Source: Dromaius novaehollandiae
Taxonomy: Eukaryota; Chordata; Aves; Casuariiformes; Dromaiidae
Assembly: GCF_036370855.1 (NCBI RefSeq)
Contig: NC_088100.1
Span: forward strand, 36,034,563-36,098,562
DNA length: 64,000 nt
Reading direction: 5' to 3'
Numbering within the stretch: the stretch's first letter is position 1; every line of letters begins with the position of its first letter. This document shows positions 10,951-24,615 of this stretch, piece by piece. The position numbers and the translations under genes were made by a program. The notes below the pieces were generated by a model. It was not told where the DNA came from. It did not search any database and saw only the letters and a program-made list of their open reading frames with translations.

Positions 10951-13420
10951 TGTGGTAAATGTCATGCAGGAAATGAACAAAGAGATGGAATTATGTTAGA
11001 AATGAAGTGTAACTACAGTTCCTTAAAACCAGTTTCTGAAATTATGACTCCTCAGTCTGTACATTACATGAGTTTGACACTTCTGGTTATAACTTTTTGA
11101 AAAATTATTTCTAACTCTCTGTTTTATGTAAATTATATACTCTTCTGGGCTCGGTAGATTTGGCATATTTTATACCAGAGCCAGTTGGAGTTTGTTTTGA
11201 TGAGCAGCATAATAGTACATTAGACATTATTTTTCCTGCTCACTTTAAAATGACTTTAGATAGTGAACACTAGAACATGAAGTAGGTCTATTGTAACTTT
11301 GCAAAAATTCATCAGGACTAGTAAATCTTCTGGCAAATCTGGGACATATTCTGTAATAAAGAAGCAGCTGCCACCAGCTGCGTGTGGGCCTTATGGTTTA
11401 GAGTAACTAGAGGCATTAGCTACTTGGAGCACTTAGCTTCCATTCATACCAGCAGTTCTGGGTGTAAGCAGTGCAGAATACTTTTAATTTAGATATCTTA
11501 GGGCAGTCAGTGCATCAGTCAGTCCATCTGTGCTTCAGTCCCTCAAAACCTGCAGCCAGGTAATCAGGTCCCGAAGGATAGTCTCTTTAAAAACAGGCAA
11601 TGCTAGACATGTGGGGTACATTTTGAGAAGCAATTAGTATTCCACTGATAACGGGAGGAGCCTTAAAATGCACAAAGTAGGAGGTAGCATCAGCCTTTAT
11701 AAGGGGTTGTGGCCTTAATTTAAAGTTCCTCTTACCCAGCCTTCCCAGGGAAAGATTGATTTGAGCTCTAGAGCAGCAGAAATTGCAGAGCTAAAGGCTC
11801 TTATTAAAGAGGACAGACCTAGCATGGTGAAGGATGAGCTGTGCTGGGATGGAAGATAGTTTATATATGCTTCCACTAATTCCTGGAAGGGCTGAAATTT
11901 GATAGATACGTGGAAGGCTAAATACTGTCTCAATACCTGGTTACACCTACTCTAGTAAATGAAGCAGGCTGAGAACTGCTCTCTCCCTCTGAGGCCAATT
12001 GGCACAGCAAGTCCCCAGAACTGGATTCTCCTGCACCCCAAAGTAGAGTGGTAGCATCCATAGTGCCTGTAGGAAATGGTCACTGCTAAACCTAAAAGCA
12101 TGCCTGGGAGGAATGCTAGTTGACCTGGCCTAAGGGCAATGTGAACAATTACATGCCCATCCCAGATGCATCCTGTTTCTTTACTGGTAGGGACTTAGCC
12201 AACAACTGCAGTTCAGCAGATATCTAGAAACCTTGGAACTACAGACGGCAAAGAGGGTACCTAAGGCGGTGGACGTATTCTGTTTTGGGTTGGGTAAATC
12301 ACTTCTACACTGAGGAAGTGACAGGGTACAGTGGATTAGTCATAGGTTTAAAAAACAGGGTCCTAACCATATATGGCTGTTCAGGAGGCCTTAAAAATGT
12401 AGCTAAACTCCAACCGTTCATATGTATTTTCCTTTTCAGTGGGAATGAGGGATTTTATGTAGTGTTAATGACATTTAAAGTGTCAGATGTTTGCTGCGTT
12501 TTCTTTCTTGGCTTCTGCTGTGTATCTGCTGGGATATATGATGATAATTGGCAAATACCTTCTAAAAGCAAGGTAATATACAAATATATGTGACTCACCA
12601 GCCCACGTACAATCTATCAACAGGATAGTGCTGTATTGGATCATTTTTCAAAAATTGCTGTACTCCAAGGATATTAAATGATCATGACAGCTTAAGGATA
12701 AAAAAGGTTTGGTCAAGGTTGTGGCCAGTTGCAGATGTGGCACTTACTCCAAAGGTTGTCTTTCAAATTTAATTTTATATTGTTACTATAATGGAATTAT
12801 ATTGTTATATGTTACCATAAAGTCTGTGGAAACAACAGTCTATAAATGGAATCTTGAAATCTTTATTCCAACACTTATGGGCTTTAGTGGAAGGCTGTCA
12901 TTAAAATGACCAGTTCTTATAACATTTCTCATGAATTTGACCAGTATTTATAATAATTAATGCACGTTCTGTACAGAAAACTTGACAGCAAACCTAACAA
13001 ACATTAAAAAATATTTTTACAGTAGCCAATGTTAAATTGTTTTTACAGTCTTACAGATCCTACTGAACTTCATTATAACATTGTTACAAGGTCAGAATTG
13101 AAAAGCTCGCATTCTGTGAGAGCCAAAAACCCTCTTCCTGTTGTCGGTGTATATTTTAAGAGATGGCTTTACATTGCTGAAAGTCTCCTTTATTGAAATA
13201 AAAAATAGCAATGAGGTCAGACCACTTGAAGAGCTCCCTTTATATGTTTAAATTTTTGCTGGTGATTAAAATTAAATCTCAGCGTGGCAAGAGCTTCTAT
13301 AATGGGCTGAATCCTGACACAGGGAGAACAAGAAATTTACTGCTTCTTAGTTCTGATTAAAGAACTCGTCGTGATAGAGAACTGGGTACTTGTGTGTTAT
13401 GTCAGAATGAAACCCAGACT
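10951..13420. other. non-coding stretch
   Basis: The longest frame is 102 codons at 12285-12593, with no recognisable domain. No repeats recognised. Confidence 0.55.
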
Positions 13421-13426
13421 AAAGTT

Positions 13427-13484
13427 TCTGAATTACTCAGAGAAAAGTGGCATCTGGTAATGCCAGATGACATGGTAATTCAGA
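13427..13484. repeat. nested stem-loop of 58 bases
   Basis: The outer arms TCTGAATTAC (13427-13436) and GTAATTCAGA (13475-13484) are exact complements. Inside them CATCTGG (13451-13457) pairs with CCAGATG (13463-13469) around a five-base loop. The unpaired sides are 14 and 5 bases, so the hairpin is asymmetric. Confidence 0.75.
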
Positions 13485-13489
13485 CTTCC

Positions 13490-16400
13490 CTACAGTGACA
13501 CAGAGATAAATTTTGCTGGGTTAGAAAAGAGCAATTGTGTATGGCCTTGATTCAGGCTATTGCTTATGAATATGCTCAAGTCCAGCTACTCTTAAAGTAA
13601 AACCTAAGCATGTGCGTAAGGTTAGGTGGGAGTTTCCAGTCTTCTGACCTCACTTTTTGTTGCTTAGTTATTGACTTATTGCCTTATTAGACAAGTTAAG
13701 TTGTTTTTGGGTGCTAAATATCTTAATATCTTTAATTTGGGTCTACTAAGAATGGAGATCATCAAAGAACTTACTGCTTGGAAAAAGAGTCTGGTTGCCT
13801 AGATCAATTCCCAATGTGATTAATAGGAATAAATCTTCCAGTACATTCACCTCCTCGTGAGCAGCGCATGTTACAGATTACAAAAATAAAATAGGTGACT
13901 AAGACCACTTAGTTAATGTGAACTGTCTTTCTGCTATATAGATGTATTGCTATGAGATATAGTCTGTTTTTTACCTACATCATTTTTGCAGAGTAATATG
14001 GCAACAGATAGATTTTGGGGAAAGAAAAAAATCTCTTGCATATTGCTAAAGCTTTTGCATTGTTTCTAATTCTTACCAGAACGGGTAGGCGACTGTTCTG
14101 AGTTGTGCGCATTTCTTTCATTGAACAAAATTCTTTGTATTGTCACACTTCAGTTATTGAGAACAAGCTAAGTAAAAGACATCTTCAGAGGAAGACAACA
14201 CTACTCACATTGGCATGTCATCTGTTGGGCTGTGCAGAACCCTACATACTTTTATTTTTGTCACAGAGCTGCCTACAAAATGTTAATTTCATTTGCATAT
14301 AAGCCCATGACACGTGCTGTTGTTTGCCATGAAGTGGTAATGTTTGTTATGTTGATTTGTAACATTCTGCTTGTGTGAATCTTGTTCGTCTGTGAACAGG
14401 TTAGTGAGGATATGCTAAATTAAAAAAATACATATTTTTCATTTATCTCTGAAAGTAATTAGTTCCACATAATCAGTTCCACAGTTCAGGCCAACTATTA
14501 TGAATACCTTGTCTTTTGCACTCATGACTTTTCTAGGCTTGGTCAACAAGATGAGCCCTAGCTAGAGTAGAAGATCATGGTCACAGAGGGGAAGGTGTCC
14601 TGCGAGGTTGCTACGATCATCATCCCAGAGTGCTGTGAGAAGCAGAACAAAACCTTTGATGGTGGCACTCCATGCCAAATGTGAGCCAGGGCAGATGGGA
14701 AGGCACCACAGAAGGTCTTCACAGTGACCATCTTACCAAGCTCAAAGACTGCAGCATGTTGTAACAACTATGGTTCTTCCAAGATATGCAGCATTTTATT
14801 ACTGCATCTAATGACTTTCAGTGATCAGACCTAGAAATAACAAACATGCAATGGCTTTGGCCAGGTCTGATAGAACAAAGCACTGTTTTCCCTTTTATCT
14901 AAGATGAAATGTCTAAGATTATGTTTGCAACAGAAGCATCCAATCACACTGCGTTCAGGGGCATCCAGAGAGTTAGGCCACCTTCACAATCTGAGAGCAA
15001 ATGTCTGGGAGATACTAAGTCAGCAGCACATGTCTGTCTGAGGGTGGTGTGTTTGCTCTGTCACTAGCTGTCCAGCACAGGTATAAGACTGCTAGGAAAG
15101 TGATGCATGGTAGCAAATACTTTGTGGTGAGTTGCTGCAGCACACACTGCTTCTTTGCTTCACAGTAAGTCGCTCATAAGTGCTTGGGTACTTCAACTGT
15201 CTTGAGTGCGGAAAGCTACTGTTTGCCTCCAAGTCATTTGACTGCTTTCTGCTTACTATATTTTTTTATGTAATTGCTAATATCTAGTGAATAAAATGCA
15301 TGCTGTGTCTTCTAAGACTATTTTAGGAATATTTATATTTCAATTTTATCTCTAAAATAAATAAATAAATCCAGTATGTTAGGTTTTTCTTCATTTGTGG
15401 GAGATGGTTTGGAAAGATATAAAAAGATTTGTGAGCAGCGATTTCAATCCCTGGTTTATAAAAGCCTATATTTACAGGTTTCCAGGTTCAAGTACTGCAT
15501 TATTATCAACCTTACAGATTTAAACAATTTTAATATCAAAACTGTCAAACAATGCAGCATGCTAGTTTGCTTTCCAAGTCACTGAAGAATTTGAAAAACT
15601 CTCACTGGAAGGCACAATTTAAGTTTTTCTTTGTACATGTCTTTATTTTACATGTTGTGTATGAGAAACTCCTCTGCCACAGATCAGTTTATTTTAAAGA
15701 TGAAATTGAGTTTTTTTCCCACCATTCCTAAAGAAATAATGTCATTCCTAAGAAAGTATGCAAACTTGTGTAAACACAACTCGATATTTGAAAACACATA
15801 TAACTTGGATTTCTTCTGGCATATGAATCAGTGATATTCTAGTATTAAAGAAAGGAAAGTGATTCCCCTCTCACTAGTTAGAGGTTGGGTTTTACAGACG
15901 GATTCCTGACCAGAAATCTTTCGGAGGGAAAAGCAGTTTTTCAGTCTCACTGAGTCACAGGCTGTTTGTCAAGCCAACAACCTCCCTTTCCCTCGATGCT
16001 AGGGATCATCAGGTGACCTTAAACACTCTGACTGCATGTGATACTGATCTGCAAATCTCGTTTGCACTGTCTAGATCTGATTTCAGTCTCACTGTGATTT
16101 TGTGCTGTTGGATCTTGGCAGTCCATTGATGTCACTAGAATGACTCCCAAATTATGCTAGAGTAAGTCAAATCAAATGGTCGATCAGCTTCTGTTCGTGG
16201 TGATCCCGTTGTGAATCCAGGACTGATCCAGTAACTCTCTTTTGATTTACAAGCATTTTCTCATCATTAGTCTATCTTTTTCATAAGCGTACATATAACA
16301 TACCTAACAGAATTGATTTCCCCCCCAATTTTTGATCCTGCATCTTTTCTATTTCTATGTCTATGTTGGTTGCAGACTGCTAACATGCATGTATCACTGT

Positions 16401-17860
16401 CATCTTCTTGATCTTTTTTGTGTGATATCAGTACTCATTGAATCTCTGTGATTTATTTGATATTTTCAGATTTGTTATAAATTAATATTAGAGATCTTTT
16501 CAGGTTACCAGATGGTCCAATGCTTTTAGGGCTTTGGGCTAATTTTGTAATGTTTGTCTCTAGAAGATGTTTCACCATTGTCCTTGCCAGAAAGTGTTGC
16601 CTTATTCTCAGGTGGAAGAGAATTTAATATAGGACCTGTGGTCACTGGTGACAATCTGTCATCAAAACTACGCGTAAGGATTGAATCTTGATGTGGAGCT
16701 GGTTGTAACAGGCTCTGCTTCAGTTGCTGCAGTTTGGCTGCAGGCAGCCAGGTTAGACGGAAGAGGTAGAGACTATCCAGGAGCCTGAATGGTGGTTTGT
16801 TCCACATGTGTTGAACACAAGGGAATCCTACTAGTCATTTTTTGCTCTTCTGTGTGTCCCTTCATGGCAGATAGCTACTATTCTCTATGACCCTCTGTCT
16901 GTCTTTTATAACCTGGTTCATTTTTCTGTCTCTAGGATGTCTAAATGCCAGTTGCATAGAGAATAAGCAAGAGGAGCTGACAGTCTAAATATATTATCAA
17001 AGTTATAACTTGAGAGACCTAATGAAGATCTGATGGGATGATTCATGTGTCAGGAACATTAATATAAAAGATATAACTTGTTCAGGACAGGTAGAAAAGA
17101 GAAGAGGGTGCAGACATTACCTTGTGTGTTATCTTACATGCAAGTGTTACTTGCTCTGAAATGAAGAATAAAGAGGGAATTGGTTTCATAGTCTCTGAAT
17201 AACATTTAAAGGAGAAAGAGTGCTGTTGTCTTGATGGCAGTCAGTACTGAGCCATCAGTCAAGGAGATCATGTGATGAATCTTTTGTGAGCAGAAATATT
17301 CAAAGCCCAGTACTTGATGACATCAGGATGCTTTGTTTATACATATTTCTATGTTGAGAAAGGAATATAGCTCAACTCAAGCTATATGGCTAATTCTTGA
17401 AATGCTTTAGTGAACATTTTTTGATACAGAAGTTGGAGAGCCTGAGGAAAAAGTAATAGTTACAAACAACTTGGCACTCGGGGAGTGATCATGAAGCAGT
17501 GGGATTCATGACAAACAGGAAGAGAAGCAATGTACAGCAGAACAGATAACAGAAATTCAGAGAACTAATAAGTGAGATCCTGTGGGAGATAATTCTGAGA
17601 GAGAAAGAGTTGAGCAAGTGGCCAGTTCTTTAAAGAAACTATGTGAAATGCAAAGTTGCAAGTTATTGCAGTGTGGAGGAGTGATAGGAGCTGTTGATCA
17701 AGATGAAGACATATTGGTGAGATTAACTCACCAAGGATAAGATTTTTAAGAAAGATGAATGTATGAACATTTGAGGCCAAAGTGAGAAAAGTCAAAAGCA
17801 CAGATTAAAAGCAAGTGATGTATAGGCGATGTTTTCTTCTTACTATGTTAGTGTGCTAAT
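13490..17860. other. non-coding stretch
   Basis: AT-rich with short A/T runs and an (AAAT)n run at about 15354-15371. One frame on the minus strand (14558-14767, 69 codons) lies in slightly GC-richer sequence but matches nothing I know. No transposon recognised. Confidence 0.55.
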
Positions 17861-17865
17861 AGGCG

Positions 17866-18041
17866 CACTGAAACAGGTTGCCCAGAGAGATTGTGGAGTC
17901 TCCATCTTTGGAGACATTCATAATCTGACTGGACATGGTCCAGGGCAACCTGCTCTAGCTAGCCCTGCTTTAAGCAGGTGGGTTAGTCCGGATGGTCTCC
18001 AGAGGTGCCTTCCAACTCCAGCTGTTCTGTGATTCTGTGAC
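17866..18041 (+). mobile_element. CR1 LINE 3' end
   Basis: About 175 bases of the CR1 terminal region: the end of ORF2 (CAGGTTGCCCAGAGAGATTG through GTCTCCATCTTTGGAGA), the stretch with GCAACCTGCTCTAG, then GGTCTCCAGAGGTGCCTTCC and the tail CTGTTCTGTGATTCTGTGA. It is strongly 5'-truncated, the usual result of incomplete target-primed reverse transcription. It lies about 120 bases before an older CR1-like fragment in the same orientation. Confidence 0.95.
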
Positions 18042-18159
18042 AGACTTGGTACACTTCTCTGCAGAGAGCGAAAGCCATTGGCAAGTAATGCCAGGAAGGC
18101 TGGAAGGTTTAATTCCTTTCTTATTTCTGTCATCATTCAAAAGGTCAGCTGTGAGCCGA

Positions 18160-19085
18160 TGGTATCACAAAATTAGCACTGGTGACAAAAAGGGTAAGAA
18201 CTCCCTTGGAAGGGGAAAAAAGACATTAGAAGGTAAATGAGATATTTTCTGATCACCTAGACCAGATGAAATTGATCTGTGGATGCTCACAGAACTGGCT
18301 GAAGCAATCTCAGAGCCATTAACTGTTATCTCCGTAAAAAGGTGATGTTCAGTAGAAAGAGTGCCCATCTTTAAAAAAAAAAATAGAAAAGAGGGGTTAA
18401 AATGATAAGCTAAGTCAGTTAATTTCAATTTCTGGAGAAACAGTAGAACAAGTAATTATCATACTGGTTGTGGACATTTAGAAGATGGTATGTAAGGAGA
18501 AAGGAGTTGTGAAGAAAAATCACGTCAGGTCAAAATAATTTCATTCTGTCATGGGGTAACAGCTCACACAGTTAAAGAAAAGCAGTTGATGTTGTATTTT
18601 AATTTTAGTGAGGCTCCTGACATGGTCTTCTAGAACACTCTCCTAACTAGAGACACATGGTCTAGATGAAAATGCTGCAAGAGAAAGAAATCAAACTATG
18701 GCAATACATTGAGTGTTGGTTTTGCTTTTTTGTTTTTTGGAGTGTTTTTTGTTTTTTGTTTGCTTGTTTTCTCAGGAGTCTGTTCTTGTTTCAGAATTAG
18801 CTGATTTTTTTTTTAATGACTGATGGAACAGGGAGGGTGTTTATTATGTTTGCAAATAACAACCAGTGAGGAGGAAATGCAGGTACAGGATTAAAACTCA
18901 AAATAATCATGATAATTTGGAGGCAAGATCTGACACAAATTGGGATGTATTTCAGTAAGAACAAGTGAACAGTTCTATAGCTAGGCAACAATAACCAACT
19001 CTCCAAGCAAGCATGCCAATGCAGTTGCTTTCCAGAAAAGGATTGAGGAGCTTGTTGGAGATCATGGTTGACCAGGAGTTGGTAA
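18160..19085 (+). mobile_element. old, decayed CR1-like LINE reverse-transcriptase fragment
   Basis: This copy can be seen only through scattered protein motifs in the order expected of a CR1/L3-type reverse transcriptase. 18259-18333 reads RPDEIDLWMLTELAEAISEP in one frame. 18361-18378 reads VPIFKK. Near 18520 a frame reads KSRQVKIISFCHGVTA. Near 18605 FSEAPDMV matches the usual FSKAFDTV block with substitutions. Near 18820 a decayed NDL-type block and a VYYVCK segment follow. Frames are broken by stops and shifts. It differs from the younger CR1 copies nearby and is probably an ancient insertion. A T/G-rich block at 18714-18770 lies inside it. Confidence 0.75.
18714..18775. repeat. T-rich (TTTTTTG)n low-complexity block
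   Basis: Runs of T broken by G, ending in TTGTTTTCTCAG. It sits inside the old CR1-like copy and probably grew by slippage. Confidence 0.8.
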
Positions 19086-19089
19086 AGCC

Positions 19090-22000
19090 ATGCAGCTGTG
19101 AAAAATTACTTGCCCTCCTGGATTGTGGTGATAACCTGGGGGAAAGCAGAAGAGTTTCCAGAGCCCTGTGCTCCCTGCCTGCCCTGGTTTGACCCAGCCT
19201 CTCGCTGCCACTTCCCATTAGATATAAAGCATCTGGGAGCTCCTGAGTCATCTCAGATTGTGGGTATCCTCGTGAGGTATCCTGTACTTCTGGCTTCTGA
19301 CCTACTATCTGCCTGTTTCCTTATTACAAAACTATTAACTCACTGTTTTACCATTTTATATTTACACAGTTGCCTATTCAGGCCTCAGAGTATCCTGCAA
19401 TTGTCCCTTCTGAATAGTAACTCTGGGGATCTATGTGTGATAAAATGCCTGTGTGACAAAGAGGGCTTGGAACTGGATACAGATTTTGCTGAAAAGCATA
19501 CAGGGTTTTAGAAAAAGTGTATAATTTCACTCTTGGAATCATATTTCATAGGGAGTTTATTCCTTTTCTGTTTAAGGACTGTCTTTGAAGAGTTGATTTC
19601 CCCCTCCTGCCCTACCATCTTAGCTATATTCATTATTCAGAACTGTGCATTAGGTAGTTTCTGCAAGCAGTTCTTGGCTAGAAGACTATTCTCAGGCACT
19701 GCAGTCCCCAAAACTCCAAGTGAATGTTATTTTGAGGGAGAGGGCAAAATAGCTGATAATATGGAGTGTTATGGTACAATTAGATAATAGATAGCAGAGC
19801 TGTCACTGAGGCACACTGTTCCAAGCAAACTCCAGCAAAGCCTTTCACCAAGTAAATATACCTAACAAGTATGAGAGATTTCTGAAGGATTCTGCCACTG
19901 TCATTTCCCATGTATATCACAGTAACAAAAAGGAGATAAGCTTTCATGATACAGCCGATATCTGGAGGGTTCCTGTACCACACTGGACTGAAAAGTATTC
20001 TGTTTGCAAAACACAATATGCAGAAAATGTTTTCAGGATTTTTTAAAGGTATTTATAAATTGCATTGGAATTATTTTGAATTTCCCTCCTTTCTCTCAAA
20101 AAGTTGTTTCAATTGTAACACATCCAAACAAGTCAGTCTCTCAAGGGGCAATACAAAAGTGTAATGATGATAGAAAGAGCTTTTGACACATGACCAAGTC
20201 ACTGTATAAAGATGATTACCTCATGCATCCCCAAACTTAAAAGTCAGTATTTAGCCCTACTACAAAAATGGAACTGGCTTCTAATGCTGAGGAACTATGG
20301 TCTTACAAATAGATTTTATATGAATTAACCATATTTAAATCCTCACTTTCATAAATTCATTTCAATAAATCCTCAAGCTGTTTTTATCCACATCTTTTGA
20401 AAAAAATATATATTTGGTAGGAGAATAAGAAATACATTTTCTGGCAAACTACGCTTTTACATTTTTGTTATTATTATTGTTATTTTAAATCTAGAAGTTG
20501 GACGCTGCTTAAGAGGTTGGGATGTTAAATTAGTCAGAGATGATAGATTAGTGGGCAAATGAGATCGAGTGATATCATAAATTCTTGCTATGTGATCCTG
20601 AAATTTAAGGTAATGTCAAATTGTGTAGTCACATTTCTAAGAGGCATTTATAAACCAGTATTTTTAAATGCAATAGATGATGTAATATGCTTTTCCTCTT
20701 GGTTTTGATGCTCTGTCTGTTGAAGAGAACTTAGAAGTATTCAGTAGCTGTCTGTATGAAAGCCTTTGAGGAACTGCATCAATTTATCATGAACTGTTTA
20801 GCAAGAGTTTGGGAGCAGTGTACCCACCCTAACTTTCCTGACCTTCAAGGATCTGTAACCAACCGCAGTCATCATCCTGAGAGGGAATCCTTGTCAGCTC
20901 ATTTCTAATGAACCAGCTGCGTGGGGCTGACATAAAGATTTGTGCACAGGCTTGAAGCTTGCTTCAGCTTTTTTCCGCAGTGTCATTCTGTACATATCCC
21001 TACCTGGCAGAATAGTTAATACTTGGATGCTATGTATGGGACTGAACCAATTTACTTAAGGAAAAGATTGCATAGTGGTATTTTTATGTTTTTGAGACCA
21101 GTTGCCAATAGCCAAAACCAATAAAAAGCAATATGTTGTCGTTCCAGTGATAATGAAGATTATAATACCAATTTCATTATCAGTGGAGGTCTGACTTTTT
21201 TGTCCTTTAGATAAAGATGAATAAGGACTTGAGTTATACATTTTATTAAATGCTGAAATGTAATTGTTTTCTTCGCTGGTTTAGGAGCACAGATGAATTG
21301 TAAAACAGGGTAGGTGAAGGAGGTTTGAATGCAAATCTGTAACAATAATTTATGAGTCTGATTTCAACTTGTAAGCAACGTCCATGTGACATAAATAAAT
21401 CATACCTGTGTAGCACATTTGGGCTAGATGTTGGATATAAAAGAGCAATTAAGTGGCTGGAAAGCAGCTGCTTGCCTGTCTATAAGACATCTGGTTTTTT
21501 TCCTCAGCCCAGGAAGAACTTGCTGCTACAGCCAACTGTTGTGTTTCAGGGACCTGTTTTATTTTCCAGCATAAAATGTAAGTGTAATGTGACACAAAGA
21601 AATTTCCCCTTTTAGATTTCTTAGGATGTTTAGGTTCCTTTTTTTCAGATCTCTACTGCATAAACCTGTGCTTCTGCTGCCACCCTTTTCTGGTGCCCTT
21701 CCTACCAGCCACTGACCTACTAGTGCAGTTGGTCTGATCATTAAATGTGGCATAGATTCACTGCCTTTAAAGGGCCTGCTACCTTCTCTTAATGGTGTTT
21801 TCATTACTTAACACAGACCAGGAGAAGATCGTGTTAAAAAACTTGCTGTGTTATGTGCTAAATACAGTGGCCCAAACGTTTTGGAGTGAGCAGGCTGTAG
21901 CTGTGGCTGTGTGCGCTGTACTGCCTGCCAGTGCTGTCTCCAGGTGCTCTCTGCTAGCCTGAAGACATAAGGGCAGCTTTCTTTAGATGTTTGCTGATTT

Positions 22001-22440
22001 CTCACCCTCCTGAGGAATCCTGAAGTATCAGGAAAGACAGTGTGGAGTCGTTCATTTGTTTGAGAGACATGCAGTATAATAAAGTGAGCTATAGCCCACC
22101 AGCTCAAATTTTTCTTTTATCTTTTTTTTTTCTTTCTTAAAGGAATATAGAAAATAGGATTTCCTTTATAATATGAGAGGAATGGAATCCATTTCAGTAA
22201 TTCTGAAAACCACCAAGCTAGCTGAGAAGTCTAAAAAGCCTTCTACATCTATTTTCGGTTTCCTATTTTCAAATATTTCATGAAACAGATGAAGCTCAGG
22301 ACTGGTTGGTGTATACAGGCTAACCTTTCTGGCATGTTGAAGTGACCATATATATTTTTTGTGAATTTTTGTGAGCGGTTGAACTATAATCTGGCATTCT
22401 GTTTATCTGTGTAAAAAGCAAATGAGGTATTTTATGTTGT
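19090..22440. other. non-coding stretch
   Basis: Includes a 137-codon open frame on + (19098-19511) with no recognisable domain and no coding-like neighbours, taken as chance. No transposon seen. Confidence 0.5.
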
Positions 22441-22461
22441 TGTTTTCTTCCTTCTTTCAGG
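22441..22461 (+). other. splice-acceptor-like site
   Basis: TTTTCTTCCTTCTTTCAG followed by G at 22443-22461 has a good pyrimidine tract. The sequence after it shows no convincing coding frame. It may be a decoy. Confidence 0.25.
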
Positions 22462-22464
22462 GTA

Positions 22465-24290
22465 TATTACAAAATGAGTGTTGTCAGATACAGTTCTGGT
22501 AATACAGAAAGGACCATTTTGGGGTGAAATGAGTAACATTGCTGTTGACCAACACATATACATGTGATGTGTGGGGTTGTGTGTTTACATCTGAAATGGC
22601 ACTTATAGAACTGGAAATTAAATTGTTGTCGCCCACTGATTTTTTTTCCTAACCCAAGATCCTTAATGTGATCTTTTATCCTTGCTATCGTCTGCTGAGT
22701 TACAAGGTTTGATTTAACTACAATGTGGGTAAGGAGACTATGCACTTGCAAAGAGAGTGATATCAGAGCACATGCATCAACCACACTTTTGGCAATGCTA
22801 AAATGAAGACTGCTGTGGGGTTCCCATGGTAAATTCACTCTCAAATTATCGCTTTAAATTTCTCATTAAGTTATTAGAGCAGTTGAATTCACAGACTGAG
22901 ACAATGCAGTTATTATGCAAGGAATTATTCAGCTATGTTATATTAGTCTATAAGAGTTTTTTTAGATTGAGAGAGAAGCTGTGGCTATAGTAGAAAAAAG
23001 TTTCTCTTTTCCTAGCATTTGATCTGAAGTGTGTTTACTTTGAAAACTCACTTCTTGGTTGTGGTGCAATGGGAGTTTTCACAGTGTCATTACCAACATC
23101 CCTTTTAAATAAGGAATATGTTTATTCAAGTAGTTCTGAAAAAAAAAGCATCCTTTTGCTCTTTAGAAATATATAATATGATCTGGCAGGGCATGTTTGT
23201 AGTACTGCTGTGGTAGATTTTCTATTAAATTTATTTAAATATTCCCATCCTTGAGAAAATAAGTTAGATGAGTTGGTTAGAGACATTCATTAAAGCCTAC
23301 TCCAAAACATGTTTTATATTAAAAATGACTTTGCTACTGAGAATGATTGGTATGTCAAGAATTTCATTTCAGGCAACATTTTTGTTATTAGAACAAGCTT
23401 CTGTTGTCTACGCAGGGGTTTTGTTCAGAAAGATAAAACTCAAGATAGGAAAAAAGCATCCTTACAGTGTTCTTATCTACTATGCAATACTTCTATTGTA
23501 ATCTAAGATAATAGCAATTCTAATATTTTTTTCATTTCCTTGGGTGCTGCTTCTTACTCACATCTTATAATGGTCCTCATGATTTTACTGCTGCTTCTCT
23601 GGGGGCTAGAAAAATAATCAAAGAGCTTGTTTTTCTGTGCTTAGTATACTTGTTTATTGAAACTTTAGAACTAGATGCCTTAAAGGTGAACTTTTAAATC
23701 CCTTTTTGCCTTTTTGTAATTCTTGTGTAAAAAACAAAAACAACCACATTAAGACATGTTTTCCTTATTGTCTTCTGCACCAGTGAAAGTTGACAGGCCC
23801 ATTTCTCTCCTGCTTCCCTTTTGAAAGAGTACCAGTTTTTGAAAGGAGAGGAAAGAGGAAAAATTGCAGTATAGGTTACAGCCTTCAGTGACACCATCAT
23901 GCCAGTCCTTTCAAACTGTCCCTGAGAGCTAAATGTCCATAAACAGGGAGGAAAATAAGAATCGGATGAAAGCCAGAAGAAACAAAACATACTGATAGTT
24001 TTTTCAGTGAGCTTCTGCGGTTTCTATTTTGTTTTGTTCTTGTTTATATTCTGTCTTACCATTGCCCCTCTGGCAACATTATTATTTCGCTTTCTCTTTT
24101 TTTTGTACACTGATCAGTGAGTTTTAAAATTCCTTCAAATCAATGCAGCTCTGCAGGGATCAAGTGTGTAGGGCCATAGGTTTCTCTGGGTAACAGATTC
24201 ATGTTTCTCTCCATCTTGGAAGACACCTACCATGCTTTATTACTATAGTAACTATTTTTACGCAGCTCTTGTTTCCTGAACAGCAACCAC
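22465..24290. other. non-coding stretch
   Basis: A 125-codon minus-strand frame at 22467-22844 has no recognisable domain. Nothing else seen. Confidence 0.5.
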
Positions 24291-24299
24291 ATTTCCAGA

Positions 24300-24615
24300 G
24301 GCTGCTTGCGTATGTCGGCAGCAGATAAGGGTCACGTGTTAAGGAGCCAATGCAGTTAATGCAGTGGGGGCAATACACTGGGGGGTGCTCGCTCCAACAT
24401 TTAAATTTTTTTTTGCTTATTTAAAAGTTATCTTATTCCATCCTGACTAAAAAACACTAAATCAGAAAATGAATGTGTGTGATACTTGCTGGGAGATATA
24501 ACACCTGAGTAATGTAAGCTGCCTGTGACAGCAGGCTGAGGAGATGGTGCAGTCCACAAAATTGCCACAGCTATTTAAAAGTGAGGCATCACACCTAATT
24601 ACCTGGTCATATGAG
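24300..24615. promoter_or_regulatory. candidate enhancer: GATA, E-box and CCAAT cluster
   Basis: GATAAG (24324-24329), TCACGTG (24332-24338) and CCAAT (24347-24351) lie within about 30 bases, followed by TTAAT and TATTTAAAAG motifs and a CCTAATTACC homeodomain-type site near 24594. The dense mix of factor motifs resembles conserved vertebrate enhancers. There is no coding frame. Motif matching alone is weak evidence. Confidence 0.35.

Noticed and set aside
14558..14767. 69-codon minus-strand frame in slightly GC-richer sequence, considered as a processed pseudogene
   Set aside because: The translation resembled no protein I know, and no poly-A or target duplication was seen.
19098..19511. 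137-codon + strand open frame
   Set aside because: No recognisable domain or composition and no neighbouring exon signals; expected by chance in 64 kb.
22467..22844. 125-codon minus-strand frame
   Set aside because: No recognisable family; AT-rich flanks with no exon signals on that strand.
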